From positions 43,522,792 through 43,586,791 of the forward strand of contig CM077821.1 of the NCBI GenBank assembly GCA_039720395.1: DNA of 64,000 nucleotides. Direction: 5' to 3'. The stretch is from Liquidambar formosana (lineage: Eukaryota > Streptophyta > Magnoliopsida > Saxifragales > Altingiaceae). Of the stretch, positions 48,422 through 59,039 are shown piece by piece (position 1 is the stretch's first letter; each line of letters starts with the position of its first letter). The notes under the pieces were generated by a model. It had not been told where the DNA came from and searched no databases. It worked only from the letters and a program-made list of their open reading frames with translations. The position numbers were made by a program, and so were the translations under genes.

Positions 48422-51091
48422 TATATATGTATATATATATATAGCTTGTGCCCACAAATAGGATATTAAAATGGTCTGCGAGTTGAAATAGGAATCTATT
48501 GGCCCATAGCATTCATATCTCATCAATAGCCATGAGAGGATCATCTCTACCTTGAATTGGCAGAAAAATAAAATGAGCCAATAGTGCACATCATTGTTCA
48601 ATTTGTTCTGGCATTTTTGTGAATGAAATGGTTTGGTTGGTTGTGATTTGTTAAATTCCGTAAGAAAAACGAGAGAAGGGTAAAAGAAGCATATTATTTG
48701 TCTGACGATTTTCATTTATTTTTCAAATGGCAGCTAACAACTGGTACTTGAGTGCAAAAATTAAATAGTTTCTAGACTCAATCGAGCGGTTTTGAAGTTA
48801 AAAATGCAAGGATATCCCTCAATTCACAATTTCCAAACTTTTTGGAGGTAAGTCTTTTACAGTTAGAGATGCGCGAGTGTCTCAAACTTTGCACTTGGGT
48901 AACATCAGCTGTTCAACCCACCAAATGTTTTCCTTAACTATTCAGTACCCTCAATAACGACATGGAGCTTCAATAGGGAATGTGCCCTATGATCTTGACC
49001 TCATCAACAATATCCCCATTCCCTAAAATGGTCAAGTAACGTACCCAAAAAGGTAATGTAAAACATTTAATCAAAAAAGGGGTCAAAATATTGAGACACC
49101 TTTTCACCGCTTCCGTTCCGACTGCCATTTGTATACTGGTTTGGAAGTTGGACAGGCAATCTCATCTTCACGAAGCTTGCGCTTCCGACCCTTTTTCTGC
49201 TCCATTAAATGGAATATTATTCAGAATTTTCAAAGCTTTACCCAAAACCAAACAAGAAGAGGAAGGCTCCTTTAGGAAGTCAGTTAATACCTGTAATTCC
49301 TTCTGTAATGCCATATCCATGTACAGCTTCTCCAACTCATTTACTCTACCTTTTCTTGCTTCTAGCTCTCTGTAGGAAGCAGCAGTTTTCCTGCACGTGG
49401 AAGATATGGATGATGAGATGAACAAAAGATAAGGGGCTGAAACTAAAATTCATGACAGCAGAGGTAGGAGCAAATGAGGTTCCAAGAATGAATATATAAT
49501 TCTTCAATTTCAAGCACTAATAAAATATTAAATAAATCATAAACATGATGATGAGTTCCAAGTGATAAAAATTTCCAAAATAAGTTGAAACTTCAATGCC
49601 AGTTGAGTCAGACCAGCCTCACAAGGCACAAGCTGACCTGACTACAAAGAAATTTTTTTTTTTTTTTTTTTTTTGATGAAGTAATCAACTTTACTAACAA
49701 GGAACTACTAATAAATTTAATTATAACTTGGACCTTAATCTGAAATTTATCAAGGTTATTAATATGATAATAAGCATCCAACTATTAAGACTGGTTTCTT
49801 CCATGTCAATCCAAATGCTAGACATAATCTCTTATCAACCATAAACATAGTGAACATTCCAGTTCACCTCTTGGGTGTTAGGGACCTACTGACCTACATG
49901 CATGCATATACCCCTGCACTCCTGGACAAGTAAATAACTGAGAGTAAATTTATGTGATAATTAATGAGCATCACAACCAAATACAAGCAAGCATGGCAGT
50001 TGAAAATTCCAGTAAGTTTCTTGAACTGTCTTGTTTGGAGCTACCCAATCACAAGAGTTACTTGTCTAATCCATCCTTCCTAGGGGAGGTCACAATTAAT
50101 GACCTAGATTCATCCATGGATCCTGGTAGGGTCTACAATTTACAAAGAACATTTATTAGAGCTCATCAAAATCAAACTGTCCAAAAATGTCAGTCATTTT
50201 GTGTTAAGAAAATTGGTAATGTATGTACAAATAGAGAAACAGGTGATGGCATGATTACATCTGTGGAAGGCGAAAAAGTATAATTTCTACATGAATAAAA
50301 TTAGACATTATGGAACTGATGGGCATCCCAGAACACATTACAGAAACTGTTTTGTTAGTTTGTTACCTTTTGATAAGATCAGGAAAGTCCTCAGGAGCAG
50401 GCACTTTCCCGGCTCTTGAAGATCATGACACTATTTCTTTAGCTTCCTCCCTGATAGAATATAGATAGAAGGGGTCAAAAGAATCTAAAATGTTTCATTA
50501 TAACTTCAGAATAAAGTGGAAAAAGATTCCCAGACAACATAACACATACAATAATGAAGAGAGGGAGAAAAAAAATAAGAATAGATATAGCAGCAGCAGG
50601 TACAACAAGATGTTCGCATGTTCCAGGGTTTCAAGATGTAGTAGCAGTAGTGGCAGTGATAATACTAATATGGGTACATTAATGATGCAGCACGCTAAAG
50701 GCGTACGCATATTCCAAAAATGCATACGCACCACAGGGTTCTTCCCTGCTGCAGAATCTAGATTCTATTTTATTTTAGTTATTTTTATTAGTTTTAATTA
50801 ATTAGTTTTATTTAATTATTACTTTACTAGTTTCCTAGTTAATTCTTACTTGTTCTAGTAGAACTAAGTTTTCTTATTAGTTCTCTATATAAGGAGATGT
50901 AAGCCTTATGGCTAACAATTTAGTTTTAAACTTTGATTATTTTGATTAATAACATTGAGAGAGAGTTTCTCTTTTATTTTCCTACTTTCATGTTCTTGAG
51001 AGAATATTGATTGTGGTTGCCTACTATCTGGCATTGTTTTTGGGATAATCAACAGATTAGTAGAAGCTTGTTGATTAATTTGGTAAGTTAG

Positions 51092-52057
51092 TGTTGAATA
51101 AAAATAAAATATGGAAGCTACAAGTAAACAAAGTAGAAACTTATCGGACTGAGGCGTGTGAGAACACTGCCCTTAAAAGTAGATCGCGCCCCACTGGAAC
51201 AAATTGCTCGGTGCAGATGGACAGTGGCGGCTTACTCTCCATGGGTACAACAGTCGCACCTCCCGCAAGCGTGCACTCGCAATGCCGGAGAGATGTGAAT
51301 AGCTCAGATGACTCCTTCATAGAACAAGAATTGCAGAACTAGAAAATATAGAACTGCAGAACTGAAAATAATAATTCGAAAAAAATATAGAGAGAGGACA
51401 AGAGAGGAGAAGAGAGCAGTAGCTGCTGTGTGTTTTGGAAAGGGTGGAAGGACCCCTTTATATAGAGTTTAGAAAGTGAAACTGCTGCAAAGAATTAAAT
51501 TAAAAAATTTATTTACAAAATAAATTTTGAAACTGCCACAAATGAATCTGGACAGAAACATGGCAACATGCAGAGTTTAAAATCTGCAACAGTCAAAAAT
51601 TTAAAATCTGCAACCGTCAAAATTTAATCTGCCAACAGTCAAAAAATAAATCAGGGAAATTAAATTTCTGATTTGAATACAAACGGTCAGATCAAATAAT
51701 TGGACTAGAAGAGTGTTGGGCTTGGTCCGACCCAGAAAGTGGCCAGACCTGTGCACACACGCGAATCCAAATATCTGGGATTTGCACCCCCCCTGCGCGC
51801 ACGTCGCACGCCTGCGTCGCGCCCGACTAAGTCAATTTTCGGACCCCTGTCCTGCAAATTGATCAATTGGGCTTCGGCTCGTGCGCACGTGGGCCTCCTT
51901 AAACTCTACCACATGTTAACCAAACATAAAAAGTATAAAGGTATATAAACACAAGACAAGGCTTTATAAATTTCCAATGTAGGACAAAATGTTTTGGGCC
52001 AACAACAAGATTACACAAAAACAAAGAAGTATTTTGAAATACCCAATATATACAACA
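51092..52057. mobile_element. Solo LTR nested in the LARD-like 5' LTR
   Basis: The 966-base insertion starts TGTTGAATA and ends TATACAACA, giving TGTTG/CAACA inverted ends. It is flanked by GTTAG (51087-51091 and 52058-52062). Copy 1 has the uninterrupted site near 39046. A TATATAGAG box lies near 51463. No primer site or coding region accompanies it, so it is most simply the product of recombination between the two LTRs of a full element. The superfamily is not determined. Confidence 0.8.
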
Positions 52058-52123
52058 GTTAGTCTCAACCGCATATTTTCCGCTACATCAGTTGGTATCA
52101 GAACCCAGTTCGTTCTTGCCGTC

Positions 52124-52786
52124 ATGCTAAGCCGAGGAGGAGGACGTGTCGGAGGCAGTAAAGCTAATCTGGAGGACGTGTATTATTGCAAGGATATAGC
52201 CTGAATGCGAGAAGATTTCATAGACGAGCTACGAGCCCACTTCAAGAAAACTCATCTTGAGCAGCAACGTAGTCATTGACCTATGTCTCCACGTTTTGTG
52301 GAAGCATTTAAATGCACACTTGATGTGGTAAGTAAAAAATTTGAAGCACTAAAGGTTCGTTTAAATCAACCTTTCAATTTAGTTTCTGTAGAGGATGAAG
52401 TTGATGAGAGTAAGAATTTTGAAGTCATGGAAAAATTTTCTTTAAATAATTTTCATGATGCTGAAGCTGGAAAATTAGTGGATTTTAATTCTCCACCTAT
52501 TTTTGATGAATATGATAATGGTGATATTGAGCCAAATATTATTAAAAATTTGGAGGAGGCTATAACTTGTGAGACACGTAATAAAAATTGTTCACATAAT
52601 AATTTTTGTTTTCGTGTTAAACTACTTGGTGATTTTCAAGAGGATGAAGTTTTTGTCGTTGAAGAACTGAAGCGTTATGATTTTATTGGATTTGAAAATA
52701 TTTGTTCTGTTGTTAATCCTCTCCTGCTGAAAATTTTGAATGAGATGAAGGGTGCAAAGAAAAAAAAATTTCTTGTGAAATTTTAG
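52124..52786 (+). pseudogene. Decayed gag-like reading frame of the LARD-like element
   Basis: The reading starts at an ATG shortly after the primer site with a Gly/Arg-rich leader and EDVYYCKDIA, then hits stops at 52201 and 52279. An open 167-residue stretch continues (EALKVRLNQPFNLVSVEDEV, DFNSPPIFDEYDNGD, LLKILNEMKGAKKK). Position and the basic start suggest a gag remnant. The acidic remainder matches nothing I can name. The copy-1 counterpart (39184-39824) is about equally open but split by a frameshift. Confidence 0.45.
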
Positions 52787-53896
52787 GAACATAAATTTGG
52801 AAGGTGTTTGAAACAAAGAAAGTTGTCAAAGTATTTATTTCAATGGAGTGGTTGACATCAATATTTCTGTGAACTCAACCTGCAGAGTTCGAAGACAAAC
52901 TCTCTCCAAGCAAGGGAGAATAGGGATGATGATGCAAGGTATAAAACAGATACTTTTGTGCAATTAAACCCTTGCAAATCAAGCACTGGATTCGCAATAT
53001 CAGCAGCTGCTTACATAGTGGTAGTCGTATTGACTGTCGGACTTTTTAGCCGAACTAGCGTCATTCTAATTTCACCCTGCCGGGACACAATTCAGCATAT
53101 ACACTTGGTTCCGTATCATGAAGATGGCTCAGATGTTGAGGCTGCGAGTTCGAGGGCGAACTCTCTCCAAATAGGGGAGAATGATGCAGCATGCCAAAGG
53201 CGTACGCACCACGGGCTTCTTCCCTACTGCTGAATTAAGATTCTATTTTATTTTAGTTATTTTTATTAGTTTTAATTATTTTGTTTTATTTAATTATTGC
53301 TTTACTAGTTTCCTAGTTAATTCTTATTTGTTCTAGTAGAACTAGATTTTCTTGTTCTAATAGAATTAAATTTTCTTGTTCTAGTAGAACTAGGTTTTTT
53401 TTGTTCAAGTAAAACTAGGTTTTCTTATTAGTTCTCTATATAAGGAGATGTAAGCCTTATGGCAACCAGTTTAGTTTCAAACTTTGATTATTTTGATTAA
53501 TAATATTGAGAAAGAGTTTCTCCTTTATTTTCCTACTTTCGTGTTCTTGAGAGAATATTGATTATAGTTGCTTACTATCTGACATTGTTCTTGCAACAAT
53601 CAACAGATTGGTAGAAGCTTGTTGATTAATTTGGTAAGCTAGTCTCGACCGCATATTTTCCGCTGCATCAATTAAACTCAGATCCCTGAAAAGGCAATGT
53701 AGAACCCCCTATTATTAAAAATTACACTCCACCCCCATAAAATGGTGAGTCAGTCGCACTAAGATCCCTTCTATCACATGGCCATTACCAATATGATTGA
53801 TTGTGCCCAAGTCATGTTGTAAACAAGTTAAAATGCTCATTTTTAGCAACCATTCTCACTTAAAGGTTGCTAACGTCAGCACAAAACATGAATGCT

Positions 53897-54129
53897 CTTA
53901 CCCACCCTTGGGTAACCCAATTGGTAAGGGCGAACTCGTGATTATGTGGTTAGGCGCATGGTCTCGGGTTCGATTCACCACTAGGATAACCTAAGATTTA
54001 AGTAGGGGGCCGTGGCGGTAGGTTGCTGCGCTAGTCTCTCCGAGGGTTTAGCTAGGTTCCATAGGTGGGTCCAAAGGGCTCTGTTGTGGGCTAGCTGGTT
54101 CCACCGTTATCCAAAAAAAAAAATAAAAC
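53897..54129 (+). mobile_element. tRNA-derived SINE in UTP11 intron 5
   Basis: The element has an A-box-like AACCCAATTGGTAAGGG (53913-53930), a good B box GGTTCGATTC (53967-53976) and an A-rich tail (54112-54128). It is flanked by the direct repeat ACATGAATGCT (53886-53896 and 54130-54140), the hallmark of L1-type retroposition. It sits 45 bases downstream of the exon 5 donor of the leftward UTP11 gene, in opposite orientation to it. Confidence 0.88.
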
Positions 54130-55000
54130 ACATGAATGCTTTAGGAAAATATCAAATATTAGGAAGGCCAAACCTGTCTTCAGCATAGTAGACATGTCTG
54201 TTTGATGGCTGATTATCAAGTGAGTGTAGTATACCAGTAAGCTTCTCAATTTTCTGTAGCAAACAACAGAAATTTTCATACCAAGAGTCTGCAAAATAGA
54301 TCTGTAAAACCTTCAATGTAAACCAAATTCTTTGTTGCAATGCTCATTTACTTTTTTTTCACTTTGCACCTTCTGGAGGACATATCCTATATCTTGTGTC
54401 TTCATCAACATTAGTTCTTCTTGAGTGTATTTGTTTGCTTGACTCCTATGACAAAAGCTAACAAGTCAGTTTGAATTGCAGAGGAGAAAAAAATTCTTAG
54501 GAAACAAGGAAATGTAGTTATTATGTTACTCCAGTTTATGGACTCCATTAAGGGTTCTTGTTTTGATCATCTTGAAATAAAATTCATCCGGGTTCCTGAA
54601 TGCTGCTTTCTCCCTGAGTTTCTGTAAGCCAAACACATAAATAAAACATAGCCATGTAATAGGAAATATTATATTATAAGATTTGCTCACCGGCGCCTAT
54701 ACAGAAAGAAATTGCAACAGCCCAAAATCTAACATCAGGAGAACACAAAAAGCCTTAAAAGATTACCAGTAAAGCCTCCTCTTTTTTGTGGAATGCTCGT
54801 GCACGCACAACATAGTCCTTATGGTTTTCAAGAAGGCCAAATATTTTCCTTGAATGCCTGATATAAAACACAAGACCATCATATAATACAGGGCAAAAAA
54901 TAATAAAAATAAAAGACATTGAAAAGGAATATGTAGTTACTCACGGCTGAGCTCGCTCCTTATGAGCCCGTCTACTAATAGTGTTCCTTAGGGATGACAT

Positions 55001-57960
55001 ATTTAAGCAAAAGGAAAGGAATCACCAGTAGGTAACCGTAAGGTAGTCAAGAAATTAAAGTTCTGTTTGAGGGAGTAAGAACTTTGACCTAAAGCTGCAA
55101 AATCACAAAGCCGTGAAAAGCTTATAACAAGCCATATGATGGCACAAGGAATTCACATGAAAATAAAGATTCAGTACATACATATAAATATATCACAGAT
55201 AATTGGCTCATCTGGTTAACCAATGATCAACCTGAAAACGTAATTCACAACTTTTAATAATTTGTAAATAATCATAATCTCGATTTGCACAAAATTTTCT
55301 TGTATTCTATTCAACCTTGAGGACTTTTATATGCCAAAAAAATGTGTAGACTAATAATCTCTCCCATTATCATATTTTGATCATCCTCAAGCACATTCAC
55401 TTTACAAGCACATCTCAAGATCTTTTCCAAAAAAATGTGTAGACTACTCTCTTATTTCATTTATTTTATGTTTTTTTTTTAAACTACTTTTAAAATTTGT
55501 TTATTTTATTTTTATTTTTGAAATTTTGCTTATATAATAATTAGTAAATACTATTAGTAAACTACCCTAATTTAGATAAAGTAATACAGTGATTTATTGT
55601 TTTCTATTACGTAGATTTCATTATGCCTCGTAAAGTTGATGAAAATGAAAAAAAACACCTACTAACAAAATTCTAGAAATTTACTGGAATCAACCAAATG
55701 CAGCACAGAATATCAAAAGCAAAACGTTTACCATTAAATCATAACTAAAACTATAAAATCCCAACTTAGCATTCAAGTAATCCTTTCATACCCATCGATC
55801 ACAATTCATCAACACGAACCACCAAAGCAACCAAAAAAATCTTTACTTTTAATCGAGAACAAAAGTGGGTCGGACACTAGAAATCAAAAGGACAATATAT
55901 GTGTATATATATATATATATATACTAGTTGGTGCACACATGCGTTGCACGTGACTAATTTTCTGCGATTTTGATAAAAAAAAATCTAGAAATTTAATTAA
56001 AATTTTTAATATAGAATTACAATTTAGTTTTTGGAATCATATTTCATATTTGGACTCAATTATCCTAGCCCGTTTGATTTTCATGGACACTTTTATTATT
56101 TGGTAAAAGTATCATCTATCTATACTACCTATAAAAAGATGAATGTAAGAAAAACTTTTGATTGACTAATATACCCTTATTTTAATTTTTAAATACACAG
56201 CAACCCACCCTTCTGCATATATAGGAAATATAGTAATATGAAAACTATAATTCTAAAACACGTACCTTAATATATAAAATACAAATAGGAATTCAAAGGA
56301 AACGGAAACTATAATTCCTATATAATAAATGGAAATATATAGGAATATTTATGATTATTAAATTTTAAAAAATTAAGTAAGTAAAATAAGCACCAAAATT
56401 TTAAAAAATTTCATGGGCAACATGTTTATATGAGTGACTTCATATGTTAACATTATTTAAATTTTATTTCTTCTTTTTAAATTAGGATAGGATTCTTAAA
56501 CAAAATTTATTTTTCTTTGATTTTTATTTCTTCTTTTTATTGCACACGTGCGTTGCACGTGTAATTTTTATTAATAATAAAATGATTTAATTTTAAATAT
56601 ATTTACATATGTAGTAATATGTTTTAAAGGATATGGTAATTCCGAGGCCATCATCAATAAATCAATTAATAATAGAGGGTGCAAGTAGAGTAAAAAAGGA
56701 AATGAAGAAATAACTAATATCACATCAATAGCATGATGGCTTATTGACAGTCTTCTAATTTTGTGCGTGACTAATCTGAAGTTCAAGCTCGTGGAGGATA
56801 AATGAAACCCTATTAATTGTTATTAAGGGGGTTTCCATCGATTGAGAAAAGTAAATTATTATTTTTTAAAAATGCAATTAATACCACAATTCTTGCACTA
56901 TAACAATCAAAATCGAAATTAATAGTGGCAACAATAGAATCATTAATTATTAAAGATATCCACTGACCTGCTTAGTATTTGATCCATGTCATGTATAAAA
57001 GTTTGAGACATTAAGAAAATATTTACTCTATATTACCAAAGTTTAATCCATATATACACATCAAATGATCCTTTAAAAAATGTTGATCCCATCTTGATAA
57101 GTAACTTCGAAAAATCTTTATAACATCTACCATCAATTCGCTACAAATCACAATAAGAAAATCTAGAGTATCAAATCAAGGAGTAAAAAAATGAAAATAA
57201 ATGGAACCAAATAAATGGAGAACATGAATTTTTTTTTTTTTAATTTTTTTGCTTTTTGTTTTTATAAGCAGAAAAGGGTATAAGGTGGAGCAACCAATCA
57301 TGCTTTAGATGGGCTCACAAAAATAATAAAGGAATCGCAAGTAGAGTTCAAATCAGTTGAGTCATAGCCTGACTTCATTCCCCACCAAGACTCAAAAAAT
57401 GGAAGCTTTGAAATATTAATTGCAAACTATTTTATTAAAATATTTTGTTTTATATCCTTTCTAAACAAAGCCTAAATTCAAATCAGATAAAAAAAGATAT
57501 AGGAAACCATAAAATCAAAACATATAGTAAATTAAAAAAAAAATCAACAAAATCAACAAAAAACCGCGGAGGGAGGACACCCAGATGCACAAAATCCACA
57601 AAGTGAGATTTGAGTGGCTAATGCATGAAAGAGAAGGGCAGTTTTAGTGTGAAACTAAGAAACCCAGCAACGACAACAGCAATAGCTTCGTACTGGTTCG
57701 CCTATAATGAACTCAAACTATGTGTGTGTAGAGAGGGAGAGAGAGCACACTACATGCATAGGTGGAGAGAGAAATCATACACTGCAAAGACAGGAGAAAA
57801 ACTTACGGTTTGATCAGCATACAGAAGCCCTCTCCGATGGGAAGCTCCGCCAACGCTTCTTTTCTTCGCAGAGTGGAAAGTACTAAGAAGAGAGGCCAAG
57901 AGGACTATGTTTACCCGGCAAGAAGACTACTCTAATGTGAACCTAAAACCAATGAAGTGT
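55001..57960 (-). other. UTP11: Probable UTP11 leader exon, leader intron and promoter side
   Basis: On the minus strand an acceptor TTTTGCAG|CTTTAG at 55095 would join a leader ending at 55001 to the start codon. A donor CAAACC|GTAAGT at 57807/57806 could close a non-coding exon of about 100 bases with less AT-rich sequence (GCGTTGGCGGAGCTTCCC). The 2.7-kb intron between is AT-rich and holds a TA tract near 55905 and two copies of a hairpin motif (55932, 56545). This is based on splice consensus only. Confidence 0.4.
55925..56575. mobile_element. Possible Helitron-like or MITE fragments with a TGCACACGTGCGTTGCACGTG-type hairpin
   Basis: GTGCACACATGCGTTGCACG (55932) and TTGCACACGTGCGTTGCACG (56543) are near-identical, about 610 bases apart, and can form GC-rich stems around a GTT loop. 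ACTAGT adjoins the first, so on the minus strand the hairpin is followed by a CTAG end as in Helitron 3' ends. TCTATACTACCTATAAAA at 56118 resembles a Helitron 5' end on the plus strand. The parts do not assemble into one clean element. Confidence 0.3.
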
Positions 57961-58850
57961 TGGACCTGAGTATTAGACCATGCCCATTCCCCCATGATCG
58001 GGCATTTGTGCAATTGGTAAGCGGAAAATCAAATAACTATAGATGAGCAATGCTGAAAACCCTAAAACATTATGATGAATTGGGGATGGAAATTAGTGTA
58101 ATAATCTGATTTTGGACTAGACCCTTTTAAGCAACCCAATTTCAACTCAGCCAATTTAAAATGACTCATAAAACAAAAATTATTATTACTTGCTCTAATA
58201 TTTGTCTTTATAATGAAATTTAAAGAGATAGACTAGCTAGTAGTTCTTAATGAACTTTTAAAATGAATCTTCCTAGTGGTTAGTTTATATAAAAAAATAA
58301 GTTGAATTTAAGAATCTTCGCCTCTTAAAGTATAAGTTTTAAGAATAATTAATATACATTTTGAAATTATATCTCTCATACACTATGGACGAAAAGGTTA
58401 AGAATTCAAAACTATAGTAGGTTGTGTAAGTATAAGCTATCTTCCTCTCTTTTTGATATCCATGCAAGTGAAAGTGTAGTCATTAGAAATAAAAACACTT
58501 GCCTTGGCATAAATCTGGTTAAAGCAAGGCGTGGGACATTGGGACATTTGACACTACTAATCAGTAAAAAAATGAAAAATAAATTTAAAAATAATAAAAT
58601 AATAAGAAAAGAAGACTCGTAGTAAATTTTGATCTAGTGCCTTATTAGTGTAAACGTTTCCTATAATTAACATTTCCTAAAGACTCTTTAGAAGACTCAT
58701 AGCAAAATTAGAATTGAAGGCAGTGCAATCGATTTTTGGCGGTCGCGGTATTTGGACTCTTAACTTGAGCCTTGAGGTTGCTTTAGTTGGGTCCACAGGG
58801 CCGAGTGATGTGGCAATTAAATTGCAATAGATTACAAAAGAAGCGGAAGA
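57961..58850. other. Intergenic DNA, nothing recognised
   Basis: This AT-rich sequence lies between the presumed UTP11 promoter and the tRNA gene. I found no motif, long reading frame or repeat that I can support. Confidence 0.5.
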
Positions 58851-58862
58851 ATGCACAACAAG

Positions 58863-58936
58863 GACCGCATAGCGCAGTGGATTAGCGCGTTTGACTTCGG
58901 ATCAAAAGGTCGTGGGTTCGACTCCCACTGTGGTCG
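58863..58936 (+). tRNA. tRNA-Arg (anticodon UCG)
   Basis: The 74-base cloverleaf is complete. The acceptor arms GACCGCA and TGTGGTC pair with one G-U, the D arm is GCGC...GCGC, the anticodon stem is TTTGA/TCAAA around loop CTTCGGA (anticodon TCG, reading CGA codons), and the T arm is GTGGG-TTCGACT-CCCAC. The internal A box (TAGCGCAGTGG) and B box (GGTTCGACTCC) are good. CAACAAG just upstream matches the CAA start motif common in plant tRNA genes, and TTTT follows at 58941. No intron is present. Confidence 0.95.
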
Positions 58937-59039
58937 ATCAATTTTCCTTCAGGCTTTTGTGATTTTTCACTTCTTTCCTGCAGCATTCATCTTCCTGAAT
59001 CTGATAGGCCGAGACGGCTGCGCAGAGGACCGCGCTTGA

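Larger units (their letters stand above)
44935..52905. repeat. Duplicated block Y, copy 2
   Basis: This aligns in order with 20690-24634 plus 36258-39890. It keeps the empty TA-tract site (48297-48326) for the Tat element and the unbroken TRIM interior. It has gained a solo LTR (51092-52057). It continues beyond 52905 into the rest of the LARD-like element and UTP11 intron 5, so this copy is likely the one in the original context. Confidence 0.85.
50683..53670 (+). mobile_element. LARD-like non-autonomous LTR retrotransposon in UTP11 intron 5
   Basis: LTR ends are TGATGCAGC and GCTGCATCA, a 9-base inverted pair. The target duplication is ATTAA (50678-50682 and 53671-53675). The 5' LTR spans 50683-52090 including a nested solo LTR, and the 3' LTR spans 53182-53670. 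The primer site TGGTATCAGAACC begins at 52093, and the purine tract AATAGGGGAGAA abuts the 3' LTR. The internal 1.1 kb has no protease, RT or integrase. It shows a decayed gag-like start (MLSRGGGRVGG near 52124, then a stop) and an open 167-residue acidic frame at 52283-52786. The 3' LTR has about four tandem copies of a TTGTTCTAGTAGAACTAG unit (53326-53430), while the copy-1 5' LTR (38642-39069) has about two and the copy-2 5' LTR about one. Confidence 0.87.
49104..55000 (-). pseudogene. UTP11: UTP11-like U3 snoRNP / SSU processome protein gene, with a stop in exon 6
   Basis: Eight coding exons with GT-AG borders: 55000-54945, 54857-54767, 54621-54530, 54442-54352, 54253-54174, 50450-50367, 49390-49291 and 49196-49104 (56, 91, 92, 91, 80, 84, 100 and 93 nt; 229 codons with stop). 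Recognisable pieces are MSSLRN...RRAHKERAQP, KIFGLLENHKDYVVRARAF, NPDEFYFKMIKTRT, ELMLMKTQDIGYVLQKVQSE, NRHVYYAEDR, KLYMDMALQKELQ and KKGRKRKLREDE. UTP11 works in the nucleolar U3 snoRNP complex that processes 18S rRNA precursor. Exon 6 contains TGA at 50423-50425 (codon 146) where the second copy has CGA, so the full product would lose its last 83 residues. Exon 6 is 84 nt with the same phase at both ends, so skipping it keeps the frame. Intron 5 (3.7 kb) holds the LARD-like element and a SINE. I call it a possible pseudogene; it may still be expressed. Confidence 0.8.

Noticed and set aside
54152..54340. Small minus-strand frames of 62-67 residues in this stretch as independent genes
   Set aside because: They are UTP11 exon 5 read into its introns.
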